A stretch of DNA of 64,000 bases, taken from assembly GCF_014197105.1 (NCBI RefSeq), contig NZ_JACIEV010000004.1, positions 124,001-188,000 on the forward strand, written 5' to 3'. The position numbers and the translations under genes were made by a program. Below, piece by piece: positions 1 through 7,322 of the stretch. Each line of letters starts with the position of its first letter. Within the stretch, counting starts at the first letter, position 1. Below the pieces are notes generated by a model. That model made no database searches and was not told the DNA's origin. It saw nothing but the letters and a program-made list of their open reading frames with translations. This DNA is from Sphingomonas jinjuensis. GTDB taxonomy: Bacteria > Pseudomonadota > Alphaproteobacteria > Sphingomonadales > Sphingomonadaceae.

Positions 1-165
1 AATCAGGCGGAGAAGGTGGTCGACGCCTATGCCGCGCAGGGCGCCAGCGTGCGCGCGCGCAACGTGAGGGGGGACTGGACGATCCTGTGCCTGACCGCGG
101 CGGCTGAGCGACGATCGGTGGGTACCGATGGCAGCGGGCGCGGAGATTGGGCGATCGACGCGTGA
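1..165 (+). CDS. prmA: Ribosomal protein L11 methyltransferase, C-terminal fragment (probable)
   Basis: The frame is open from the first base to a TGA at 163-165, giving the last 54 residues of a protein that starts before the window. The segment NQAEKVVDAYAAQG followed by GDWTILCLTA resembles the C-terminus of PrmA, which trimethylates ribosomal protein L11 using S-adenosylmethionine. The final 20 or so residues (rich in R, G and D) look unlike the family and may be a read-through tail. Only the C-terminal end is visible, so the assignment rests on remembered family resemblance. Confidence 0.5.
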   Translation, partial: NQAEKVVDAYAAQGASVRARNVRGDWTILCLTAAAERRSVGTDGSGRGDWAIDA

Positions 166-174
166 CGTGATCGC

Positions 175-303
175 TCCTCCCCCCGAGGGGGAGGGGGACC
201 AGCGCAGCTGGCGGACGGGTATTTTCCGCGGGCGGTGCCGCTTGGGGAAGCTACCCCTCCACCACCGCTACGCGGCGGTTTCCCCTCCCCCTCCGGGGGA
301 GGA
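175..303. repeat. Family B palindromic repeat element, paired units
   Basis: Two inverted units of the CCTCCCCC...GGGGGAGG type with internal CCTCCACCACCG segments, separated by an AT-richer middle around 221-225. Related copies lie at 4005-4134, 15470-15615 and 25129-25258. It fills the gap between the prmA end and the phhA stop. A single family F unit follows at 331-356. Confidence 0.75.
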
Positions 304-363
304 TTTGCTGGACCTTCGTGCGATCCCCCCGTTATCCCGGCGAACCGGGATGACGGGGCGCCA

Positions 364-1227
364 TTACGCCTTGGCCAGCGCGTATTCCTGGGTGCCCGTC
401 GTGATGACCTCGTCCCCCGGTTCGATCTTCGCCACGGGGATGTCCGGCTGGCGCTTAAGCTCCTCGTACAGCGGCGCGAAGTCGGTTTCGACGGTGGCGC
501 GGAGGAGTTCGTCGAAGCTGGGGATGACGAAATAGTTCTGCTGGAAGTCGTCGATGCGATATTCCGTGCGCATCACGCGGGCGAGATCGAAGCCGAGGCG
601 ATTGGGCGACGGATCGTCGAGCGCGAAGCGGCTTTCGGCGGAGCTGGAGACGATGCCGGCACCATAGATGCGCAGCCCCTCCGGCTCCTGGATCAGGCCG
701 AACTCGACGGTGTACCAATAGAGGCGCCCGAGATATTTCAGCGCATCGTGCTGCATCGCGCGCTGGCCGCCCTTGCCATAGGCCTCGAGATAGTCGGCGA
801 AGACCGGGTCCGACAGCATCGGCACGTGGCCGAAGACGTCGTGGAAGACGTCGGGTTCCTGCAGATAGTCGAGCTGGTCGGGGCGGCGGATGAAGTTGCC
901 CGCGACGAAGCGGCGGTTGGCCATGTGGTCGAAGAACACCTCGTCGGGAACGAGGCCGGGGACGGCGACGACCTGCCAGCCGGTCAGCCCCATCAGCCGG
1001 TCCGACAGCTCCTCGAAATCGGGGATGCCGGGCTTCGACAGCTTGAGCACGTCGAGTCCGCGCAGATAGGCGTCGGAGGCGCGGCCGGGCAGCAGCTTCG
1101 CCTGGCGGGCGAAGAGGGTGTCCCAGGTGGCGTGTTCCTCGGGCGTATAGCGATCCCAATGCTGGGGGATCGTCCAGTCGGCCGCGGCGCCGGGCGGCGG
1201 CGAGTCGAGAACATGGGTGTCGCTCAT
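364..1227 (-). CDS. phhA: Phenylalanine 4-monooxygenase
   Basis: This 287-residue protein is a monomeric bacterial-type phenylalanine hydroxylase, which converts phenylalanine to tyrosine with O2 and a tetrahydropterin in the cytosol. The iron-binding 2-His-1-Glu triad is visible: His129 and His134 in HDVFGHVP and Glu175 in VEFGL. Length matches the short bacterial enzymes that lack the regulatory ACT domain of animals. The ATG at 1227 is 27 bp from the divergent start of the DUF2459 gene, so both promoters must overlap or sit inside the neighbouring gene. No pterin carbinolamine dehydratase (phhB) is adjacent. Confidence 0.95.
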   Translation of the reverse strand: MSDTHVLDSPPPGAAADWTIPQHWDRYTPEEHATWDTLFARQAKLLPGRASDAYLRGLDVLKLSKPGIPDFEELSDRLMGLTGWQVVAVPGLVPDEVFFDHMANRRFVAGNFIRRPDQLDYLQEPDVFHDVFGHVPMLSDPVFADYLEAYGKGGQRAMQHDALKYLGRLYWYTVEFGLIQEPEGLRIYGAGIVSSSAESRFALDDPSPNRLGFDLARVMRTEYRIDDFQQNYFVIPSFDELLRATVETDFAPLYEELKRQPDIPVAKIEPGDEVITTGTQEYALAKA

Positions 1228-1254
1228 GGCGCGATCCTAGCATAGCGTGCGGGA

Positions 1255-1920
1255 ATGGTTGAAACGCTCAAGCGCGGCGCCTGGTTCTCGACGGCGGTGG
1301 TGGCGGCGCTGCTGATGCTCCTGGCGCTCTACGGCATGGCGGGGATGATCGGCGGCGCGATCCCCGCGAACCGCGACTGGCGCGCGCCCGACCGGGGTGT
1401 CAGCGTTTGGGTGGAGTCGAACGGCGTCCACGTCGGCATCGTCGTTCCCAAGCGGGCAGGCGGCGTCGACTGGCGCGGCTTCGCATCGCCACGCGACCTC
1501 GGCGACCCACGCTTCGCGGGCTACGACCATCTGGCGATCGGTTGGGGCGAGCGCGACTTCTTCCTCGGCACGCCGACCTGGGCCGATGTGCGGCTGCCCA
1601 CCGTGCTGGCCGCGGGCTATGGCAGCGACGCGACGCTGCTGCACGTCGAGCATGTGCCGCGCCCGCGCGAAGGCGGCGACGTGCGACGCGTCGTGCTGAC
1701 GCCGGCCGAATATCGCCGGCTGGCGGCGGCGATCATGGCGAGCCGTGGCGCAGGGCCGGCGCGGCGCGGCTATGCGGCGAACGACGTCTTCTACCCGGCG
1801 CGCGGGCATTACAGCGCGGTGACGACGTGCAACGCCTGGGTCGGCTGGGTGCTGCGCTTCGCCGGAGTGCGGGTCGGCGCGTGGACGCCGTTTCCCGAGA
1901 CGGTGCTGTGGTGGTTCTGA
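1255..1920 (+). CDS. DUF2459 (TIGR02117) family membrane-anchored protein
   Basis: A 221-residue protein with one hydrophobic N-terminal segment at about residues 10-32, then an extracytoplasmic domain with the motifs SNGVHVGIVVP and GWGERDFFLGTPTW and a late cysteine in TTCNAWVG, all typical of DUF2459. His, Cys and Asn near the end resemble a papain-like arrangement, but no function is established. It overlaps the following hydrolase gene, suggesting joint expression and a shared role in envelope or lipid chemistry. That role is inference. Confidence 0.8.
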   Translation: MVETLKRGAWFSTAVVAALLMLLALYGMAGMIGGAIPANRDWRAPDRGVSVWVESNGVHVGIVVPKRAGGVDWRGFASPRDLGDPRFAGYDHLAIGWGERDFFLGTPTWADVRLPTVLAAGYGSDATLLHVEHVPRPREGGDVRRVVLTPAEYRRLAAAIMASRGAGPARRGYAANDVFYPARGHYSAVTTCNAWVGWVLRFAGVRVGAWTPFPETVLWWF

Positions 1921-2624
1921 CCCCGCGGGCGCCGAGCAAGGCGCTATGGGCGGCGGAACTGCCCCGCGCGGCGTGGATGGTCGCGACCTGGTGGCGGCAT
2001 CGCGCGATGCTGGCGGCGGCGCCGCGGGGTGACGGGCGAGCGGTGATGGTGCTGCCGGGGCTGTTCAATTCAGACCGGTCGAACGCGGTGATGCGCGGGT
2101 TCCTGCGGCGGCTGGGCTATCGCGCCGAGGGCTGGGGCCTGGGCCGCAATCTGGGGGTGCAGACGGTGGGGGCCGACGCCGAGCGGCTGATCGCCAGGGT
2201 CGAGGCGCTGGCGGCGGAAGCCGGGCCCGTGACGCTGATCGGCGTGTCGCTGGGCGGGATCATGGCGCGGCTGGTGGCGCATCGCCGGCCCGATCTGGTC
2301 GCGCAGGTCGTCACCGTGTCGTCGCCCTTTGCCGGCAGCGGCAAGGCAACCAACGTGTGGCGGGCGTTCGAATGGATGACCGGCGAACGGCTCGACGATC
2401 CCGCGGTGGTCGCGCGCAGCGAAGCGATCGCGACGCCGCTACCCTGCCCCAGCGTGGCGATCTGGAGCCGATCCGATGGGCTGGTCGCGGGGGAAATCTG
2501 CCGCGACGGACATGGGGTGGCGGTGGAGGTGCGCAGTTCGCACCTGGGGGTGCAGCTGCGGCCCAAGGTGTTGGTGGCGGTGGCGGTGGCGGTGGCGGCC
2601 AGCCACCGCCCCTCGTCATCCTGA
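1911..2624 (+). CDS. Alpha/beta hydrolase (lipase-like)
   Basis: About 237 residues of alpha/beta hydrolase fold. The strand VMVLPGLFNSDRS holds the oxyanion region and the nucleophile elbow is GVSLGG (Ser). A late His lies in SSHLGVQL. The start is uncertain: GTG at 1908 or 1911 overlaps the DUF2459 stop by about 10 bp and keeps the segment PSKALWAAELPRAAW that homologues have, while the first ATG is at 1977. The C-terminus is odd: after LRPKVL it becomes an Ala-Val run encoded by a GGTGGC tandem repeat, and the TGA stop lies inside a family D repeat, so the original end has probably been replaced. Confidence 0.75.
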   Translation: MVLTPRAPSKALWAAELPRAAWMVATWWRHRAMLAAAPRGDGRAVMVLPGLFNSDRSNAVMRGFLRRLGYRAEGWGLGRNLGVQTVGADAERLIARVEALAAEAGPVTLIGVSLGGIMARLVAHRRPDLVAQVVTVSSPFAGSGKATNVWRAFEWMTGERLDDPAVVARSEAIATPLPCPSVAIWSRSDGLVAGEICRDGHGVAVEVRSSHLGVQLRPKVLVAVAVAVAASHRPSSS

Positions 2625-2692
2625 ACTTGTTTCAGGATCTCTCGCGGCGGCGCGACACGGCGAGAGATGCTGAAACACGTTCAACATGACGG
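2614..2692. repeat. Family D palindromic repeat, paired units
   Basis: Two inverted copies of the unit CGTCATCCTGAACTTGTTTC around a short spacer. The first unit supplies the stop codon of the upstream hydrolase. Copies of this family occur at five other places in the window (11.2, 23.0, 26.5, 46.5 and 60.5 kb). Confidence 0.85.
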
Positions 2693-2706
2693 CCTTGAGT
2701 CTGAAC

Positions 2707-2973
2707 CTAGTCCCGTCCCGCGCGGTAGCCGTCGTACTCGCCGCAGCCGTCAGGATCCTTGCGGCAGCGTTTTTCCCACTCGCGGCGTTCCTTGCCTTCG
2801 CGAGCTTCGGCTTTCCGCATCTTGCGACCATAGTTGCGGTCGGATTCCTCCTGGCTGGTCGTCGTCCAGTCGACGGCCTTGCCGACGACCTGGAACGGCG
2901 CCTTCACGATCGAGGTCGCGGTGCTGACGCAGCCGGTGAGCGCGACCAGCGGCAGGAGGAACAGGATACGCAT
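2707..2973 (-). CDS. Small lipoprotein of unknown function
   Basis: An 88-residue protein with a lipoprotein signal: MRILFLLPLVALTGC with the lipobox LTGC (Cys15). The rest is highly charged, with an E/K/R-rich helical stretch around residues 43-72 and two further cysteines in CRKDPDGCGEYDGY. Its ATG shares one base with the TAA of the upstream phosphodiesterase gene (TAATG), so translation is probably coupled. I do not recognise a family. An envelope location is inferred from the signal. Confidence 0.75.
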   Translation of the reverse strand: MRILFLLPLVALTGCVSTATSIVKAPFQVVGKAVDWTTTSQEESDRNYGRKMRKAEAREGKERREWEKRCRKDPDGCGEYDGYRAGRD

Positions 2974-4001
2974 TACTTAGGCCTCCGCGCCCGATTGCGG
3001 GCGGCGACCCCGATTGCGGGATAGTCGGTGAAGAAACCGTCGATGCCAAGCCCGAGAGCGGCCTCGATCTCGCCGGGCAGGTCGCCGTGCGCGTCGGGCC
3101 GATCGCCGCGTCGGAAGGACGCGCGCAGGAAGACGTTTTCGGCGCGATACGTCCAGGGGTGAACGCGCAGCCCGGCGGCATGGGCGTCGGCGACCAGCGT
3201 CGATGGCCCATCGCCATTCCACAGCTGCGCCTTGTCGGGGCCGATGCCGAAGGCGTAGCTCGCGACATCGGCGAGGCCGGCGGGGGTCAGCATCGCGGCA
3301 TAGCTGGGGCTGGCGCCATCCGCCGGACCGCCCTCGCCCGCCATCAGCTGGATCAGGCGGATGCCGGTCATCGCGTGGATGCGCTTCAGGTTGGCGACCT
3401 CGAACGACTGGATGAAGACCGGGGCGTCGGCGGTCGACCAGCCGGCGGCGCGCAGCTCCTTGACCAGCGGCGCGTCGGTGGCGAGGCCGACGCTAGCGAA
3501 ATAGGTCGGGTGCTTGGTTTCGGGATAGATGGCGACGTGGCGCCGCTTCGCCAGCGCGATGATCTCGGCCAGCGTCGGGATCGGATAGCGGCCGTCATAG
3601 GCGGTGTTGCCAGGGCGCAGCCTGGGCAGGCGTTCCTTCGCACGCAGCGTCTTCAGCTCGGCGAGGGTGAAATCCTCGGTAAACCAGCCGGTCAGCGTCT
3701 GGCCGTCGATCGTCTTCGTCGTCCGCCGCGCAGCGAATTCGGGATGGGCGGCGACGTCGGTGGTTTCGGAAATCTCGTTTTCGTGGCGGGCGACGAGGAC
3801 GCCGTCCTTCGTGGGCACCAGATCGGGCTCGATGACGTCGGCGCCCTCGTCGATCGCCAGCTCATAGGCGGCGAGCGTATGCTCGGGCCGCTCGCCGCTG
3901 GCGCCGCGGTGGGCGATGACGATCGGCGGCGAAAGTGGCTGTGACATGGCGCTTTCCTGCCCGAGCGGCGTTGCGTAGGCCAGTAGTAGAACGACGAACA
4001 T
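2973..4001 (-). CDS. glpQ: Glycerophosphodiester phosphodiesterase
   Basis: A 342-residue GlpQ-type enzyme that hydrolyses glycerophosphodiesters to glycerol 3-phosphate and an alcohol. Seen: HRGASGERPEHTL (catalytic His31, Arg32), DVIEPDLV (metal ligands Glu58 and Asp60), HEN (second catalytic His73), and a TIM-barrel-like length with a C-terminal GFFTDYP strand. The N-terminus from 4001 has a short hydrophobic stretch that could export it. If translation begins at the second Met (MSQPLSPP) the enzyme would be cytosolic. It precedes a small lipoprotein with a one-base overlap. Confidence 0.9.
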   Translation of the reverse strand: MFVVLLLAYATPLGQESAMSQPLSPPIVIAHRGASGERPEHTLAAYELAIDEGADVIEPDLVPTKDGVLVARHENEISETTDVAAHPEFAARRTTKTIDGQTLTGWFTEDFTLAELKTLRAKERLPRLRPGNTAYDGRYPIPTLAEIIALAKRRHVAIYPETKHPTYFASVGLATDAPLVKELRAAGWSTADAPVFIQSFEVANLKRIHAMTGIRLIQLMAGEGGPADGASPSYAAMLTPAGLADVASYAFGIGPDKAQLWNGDGPSTLVADAHAAGLRVHPWTYRAENVFLRASFRRGDRPDAHGDLPGEIEAALGLGIDGFFTDYPAIGVAARNRARRPK

Positions 4002-4004
4002 AGA

Positions 4005-4134
4005 ACCTCCCCGGCACGGGGAGGGGGACCATGCGCCAGCATGGTGGAGGGGTAGCCCCAGGCACTGGACCTATTGGGCTGCCCCTCCACCACTCGCCTT
4101 CGGCGAGCGGTCCCCCTCCCCGTTCCGAGGAGGT
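4005..4134. repeat. Family B palindromic repeat, paired units
   Basis: Inverted units beginning CCTCCCCGGCACGGGGAGG and ending CCTCCCCGTTCCGAGGAGG, with CCATGCGCCAGCATGG and CTCGCCTTCGGCGAG as internal hairpins. It fills the divergent gap between the glycerophosphodiesterase and xdhC-like genes, so promoters of both must lie at its edges. The copy at 25129-25258 is very similar. Confidence 0.85.
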
Positions 4135-4152
4135 ATAGGAAGGAAATGCGAC

Positions 4153-5076
4153 ATGGCGGAGAATGACTCGGTGCTGGCCGCCGCGCAGGCATGGCGGGGG
4201 GCGTCGATGGCGATCGCGACGGTCGTGTCGACCTGGGGATCGGCGCCGCGGCCAAAGGGCAGCCATATGCTCGTCCACCAGGACGGCCGGTTCGAAGGAT
4301 CGGTGTCGGGCGGCTGCGTCGAGAGCGACATCATGGAAACTGCGCGACAGGTGATCGACGGCGCAGCCTTCAGCGTGAAGAGCTATGGCGTCGCCGATGC
4401 TGCCGCCTGGGAAGTCGGTCTGCCGTGCGGCGGCGAGATCGAGGTGATGGTGCAGCCGGTCAGCGCGGAAGGCTTCGACCCCGAGCTGTTCGACCGCATC
4501 GCCGAGGCACGCGCGAACGGCGACGCGCTGACCGTCCACACCGACCTTGCAACCGGCCATTCCGACCTGCGCCCGGCGGAGACGGGGGCGGCGTTCGTCA
4601 ACCGCTACGACCCGCCGCGGCGGCTGATCGTCGTCGGCGCGGTACAGATCGCGCAGGCGCTGGTGCGGCTGGCCGATGCGCTGGGCATCGAGACGGTGGT
4701 GGTCGATCCGCGCGCACGCTTCCTGACCGAGGAACGTTTCCCCGGCGCGACCCTCGACGATCGCTGGCCCGACGAGGCGATCGAAGCGCTGAAGCCCGGT
4801 CCGTCGACTGCGATCGTGACGCTGAGCCACGACATCAAGATCGACGATCCGGCGCTGATTGCGGCGCTGGCGTCGAAGGCGCGCTATGTCGGTGCGCTCG
4901 GCAGCCGGCGCAGCCATGCGGCGCGGCGGGAGCGTCTGGCCGAATCGGGCGTTTCTCCCGCCGACATCGACCGGATCGATGCGCCGGTCGGGATCGACAT
5001 CGGCGCCATCGGGCCATCGGAGATCGCGCTGTCGATCGCGGCGGCGATGGTGGGAGCCTTTCATGATCGTGCCTGA
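4153..5076 (+). CDS. xdhC: XdhC family molybdenum-cofactor insertion protein
   Basis: A 307-residue member of the XdhC/CoxI family, which binds molybdopterin and helps sulfurate and insert it into xanthine-dehydrogenase-type hydroxylases. The N-terminal domain shows WGSAPRPKG, VSGGCVE (residues 51-57) and GLPCGGE (89-95). A Rossmann C-terminal domain begins at RRLIVVGA and ends with GALGSRRSHA and the DIGAIGPSEIA stretch. The position usually His in GAVHIAQAL is Gln165 here. It overlaps the next gene by 14 bp. No molybdenum hydroxylase subunit lies in the window. Confidence 0.9.
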   Translation: MAENDSVLAAAQAWRGASMAIATVVSTWGSAPRPKGSHMLVHQDGRFEGSVSGGCVESDIMETARQVIDGAAFSVKSYGVADAAAWEVGLPCGGEIEVMVQPVSAEGFDPELFDRIAEARANGDALTVHTDLATGHSDLRPAETGAAFVNRYDPPRRLIVVGAVQIAQALVRLADALGIETVVVDPRARFLTEERFPGATLDDRWPDEAIEALKPGPSTAIVTLSHDIKIDDPALIAALASKARYVGALGSRRSHAARRERLAESGVSPADIDRIDAPVGIDIGAIGPSEIALSIAAAMVGAFHDRA

Positions 5077-5686
5077 GAACACCGTCCTCGTCCTCCTCGC
5101 CGCCGGCCGGTCCGAACGGTTCGGCAATGTCGGCAGCAAGCTGGAGGAGGAATTCCTCGGCCGGCCGCTCGGCTATCATGTGGCGGTCGCGCTGGAGGCG
5201 GTGCCGTTCATGGCGCGGGTCGCGATCGTCGACGGCGGGCGGCTCGACTATACCCGCTACGGCTTCACCCATGTCCACAACGACGATCCCGCGCGCGGCA
5301 TGTCGCAGTCGGTGCGGCTGGGCGTGACCGAGACGATGCGCCTCGGCGCGGCGGCGGTGGTGATCGCGCTCGCCGACATGCCGCGCGTCACCGCGACGCA
5401 CATCTACCATCTGTTCGATGCCGCGACGGGCGAGGACAGCGTGGTCGCGTCGAGCGACGGGAAGGATACCAAGCCGCCGGTGCTGTTCGGGCGCGCGCAG
5501 TTCGAGGCGCTACTGACGCTGGAGGGCGATGCCGGCGCGCGCGACATGGTGAAGCGCGGGCGGCATGTCGTGACCAACCCGGCCGAATTGATCGATGTCG
5601 ACACGCGCGAGGAGCTGGAGCAGCTGCGCGAGCTGGTCCATGCCCCAGAGGCGCTTACTCGTGCCGGAGCGCGTCGATTGGGTTGA
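5063..5686 (+). CDS. Molybdenum cofactor nucleotidyltransferase-like protein (MocA type)
   Basis: A 207-residue GT-A-fold nucleotidyltransferase. The N-terminus carries the nucleotide-binding signature LLAAGRSERFG (residues 11-21) with SK soon after, and the metal-binding ALADMP comes mid-protein. Relatives transfer CMP or GMP to molybdopterin. Pairing with XdhC fits a cytidylyl-molybdopterin (MocA-like) role for a xanthine-dehydrogenase-type enzyme. The ATG at 5063 lies inside the xdhC-like reading frame, which implies coupling. Its 3' end overlaps the convergent permease gene by 32 bp. Confidence 0.8.
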   Translation: MIVPENTVLVLLAAGRSERFGNVGSKLEEEFLGRPLGYHVAVALEAVPFMARVAIVDGGRLDYTRYGFTHVHNDDPARGMSQSVRLGVTETMRLGAAAVVIALADMPRVTATHIYHLFDAATGEDSVVASSDGKDTKPPVLFGRAQFEALLTLEGDAGARDMVKRGRHVVTNPAELIDVDTREELEQLRELVHAPEALTRAGARRLG

Positions 5687-6872
5687 GCGCCGCCGCGCGC
5701 CGCGCGGGGAAATAGCCGAAGACGACGCCGATCAGCGCCGAGATGCCGAAGGCGAGCAGGTTGATCTCGGGCACGAACAGGAACGGCAAGCCGCCGAGCG
5801 CCGACAGCGCGCCGATCGCGAGCTGCGCCACTACAAGTCCGATGACACCGCCGAGCATCGACAGCGCCACCGCCTCCACCAGGAATTGAGTCAGCACCTC
5901 GCTGGCGACCGCACCGATCGCGAGGCGGATGCCGATCTCGCGCGTCCGCTCGGTCACCGAGACGAGCATGATGTTCATGATGCCGATACCGCCGACGACC
6001 AGGCTGATCCCCGCGACCGCGGTGACGATCCGCGTCAGCAGCGTCGTCGTGCTCGAGAGCGTGTCGCTGATCTGCTTGGTGTCGAAGATGAAGAAATTGT
6101 CGTCTTGCCCCGGTTGCAGGTGACGCAGCTGGCGCAGCAGGCTGGTGAGCGACGCCTGGACCTGGGTGGTGTCATAGGCCTGGTCGACGCCGACGAGGAT
6201 CGCGGCGAGCTTGTCGTCGCCGGTCAGGCGGCGCTGTACGGTCTTCATCGGCATTAGGACGACATCGTCCTGGTCGCCGCCGAACCCCGCCTGGCCCCGC
6301 ATGCTGAGCGCGCCGATGACGTTGCACGAAATGTCGGCGACGCGGATGCGCTGGCCGATCGCAGCATTGGGGTCACCGCCGGGGAAGAGGTTCTTGAGCA
6401 CGGTATTGCCGAGGATGCACACCGCCTTGCCCGCCTGCTCCTCGTCGGGCGAGAAGTCGCGGCCGGCGGTCAGCGGCCATGCCTGGACGGTGAAATAGGC
6501 GTTGGTGGTGCCGTAGATGCTCGTCGACCAGTTGGCGCCGGCGTAGATCGCGGTGCCGCTGCGCTGGACCGCAGGGGCGACCGCGGTGACGCCGGTGATC
6601 TGCTGGCGGATCGGGCGGAGGTAATCGTCGGTCAGCGGCGGCGGCGGCGGCCCGCCACCCCCGCGGCCGAAGCCCTGGCCGGGGCGGATCTGGAGGATGT
6701 TGCTGCCGAGCGACGAGATGTTCTTCTGCACCTGCGCCGTCGTCGCCTTGCCCAGCGTCACCATGGTGACGACCGCGGCGACGCCGATAATGATGCCGAG
6801 CGTCGTCAGGAACGAGCGCAGCAGGTGGCGGCGGATCGACCGCAGCGCGAGGATGAGGGTGGTGCCGAGCAT
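5655..6872 (-). CDS. MacB-like ABC transporter permease
   Basis: A 405-residue MacB/FtsX-type permease. It has a hydrophobic helix at about residues 20-42, a large periplasmic domain (MacB_PCD) and three C-terminal membrane helices within the FtsX domain (GGIGIMNIMLVSVTERTREI, then two more). It lacks the fused ATPase, which is encoded separately upstream. An odd Gly/Pro run, GFGRGGGGPPPPP, sits near residue 70. Together with the ATPase, adaptor and outer-membrane factor it would form a tripartite efflux machine. Its ATG is 3 bp after the DUF559 stop. Confidence 0.92.
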   Translation of the reverse strand: MLGTTLILALRSIRRHLLRSFLTTLGIIIGVAAVVTMVTLGKATTAQVQKNISSLGSNILQIRPGQGFGRGGGGPPPPPLTDDYLRPIRQQITGVTAVAPAVQRSGTAIYAGANWSTSIYGTTNAYFTVQAWPLTAGRDFSPDEEQAGKAVCILGNTVLKNLFPGGDPNAAIGQRIRVADISCNVIGALSMRGQAGFGGDQDDVVLMPMKTVQRRLTGDDKLAAILVGVDQAYDTTQVQASLTSLLRQLRHLQPGQDDNFFIFDTKQISDTLSSTTTLLTRIVTAVAGISLVVGGIGIMNIMLVSVTERTREIGIRLAIGAVASEVLTQFLVEAVALSMLGGVIGLVVAQLAIGALSALGGLPFLFVPEINLLAFGISALIGVVFGYFPARRAAALNPIDALRHE

Positions 6873-6875
6873 GAC

Positions 6876-7322
6876 TTACTTGAGCCCCTCCCCTTTAGGG
6901 GAGGGGTTGGGGTGGGGCAGTCGCCAAACGGCGCGAAGGGGGAGAGTTCGCGCGACATCCAGAATGTGCTCACGAACACCCTCTACGTTCGTCATGACAT
7001 CGGTGTGCGTCACTCGGACCGTGGTGAATCCATGGGCGGCCATAATGGCGTCGCGCTGCGAATCTGCTTCGTGATCGTGCGTGTGACCGTCGACCTCGAC
7101 GATCAGGCCGAGGGTCGGGCAAAAGAAGTCCACGATACGCATGCCGAGCACCGCTTGGCGTCGGAATTCGAAGCCGCCGAGCTGACTGTTCGTCCGGCCG
7201 CGCCAAAGGCGCTTTTCAGGTTCGGGCGGTTCTCGGCGCATCTGGTGCGCACGAGCTGCCAGCCGGGTCCCCCACCCCAACCCCTCCCCTGAAGGGGAGG
7301 GGCTTGCACGTGTCTCCACCAT
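6876..7322 (-). CDS. DUF559 endonuclease-fold protein inserted in an efflux operon
   Basis: A 148-residue DUF559 (Vsr/PD-(D/E)XK-like) protein. The core shows EKRLW, the signature GFEFRRQ (residues 50-56), IVDFFC (63-68) and IVEVDGHTH (74-82), the likely catalytic acidic cluster. The start ATG shares one base with the stop of the ATPase gene (TGATG), and the stop is 3 bp from the permease start, so it is fully embedded in the operon. Residues about 7-18 and 135-148 ([12 protein letters not shown] and PHPNPSPKGEGLK) are encoded by the two 34-bp inverted repeats that bracket the gene. No methyltransferase is nearby, so a mismatch-repair or restriction partner is not evident. Confidence 0.85.
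   Translation of the reverse strand: MVETRASPSPSGEGLGWGTRLAARAHQMRREPPEPEKRLWRGRTNSQLGGFEFRRQAVLGMRIVDFFCPTLGLIVEVDGHTHDHEADSQRDAIMAAHGFTTVRVTHTDVMTNVEGVREHILDVARTLPLRAVWRLPHPNPSPKGEGLK
6884..6917. repeat. Family A repeat, left terminal copy of the DUF559 unit
   Basis: A 34-base unit GCCCCTCCCCTTTAGGGGAG followed by GGGTTGGGGTGGGG. It contains its own hairpin and is the inverted match (33 of 34 bases) of 7270-7303. It encodes the C-terminal residues of the DUF559 protein. Confidence 0.9.
7270..7303. repeat. Family A repeat, right terminal copy of the DUF559 unit
   Basis: Inverted partner of 6884-6917, differing at one base in the hairpin loop. The two copies are separated by 352 bp that hold the core of the DUF559 gene. 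The same pair around a 31-bp core is found at 24413-24511. Confidence 0.9.

Noticed and set aside
6876-7322. Restriction or very-short-patch repair system
   Set aside because: No DNA methyltransferase or other restriction gene lies nearby.
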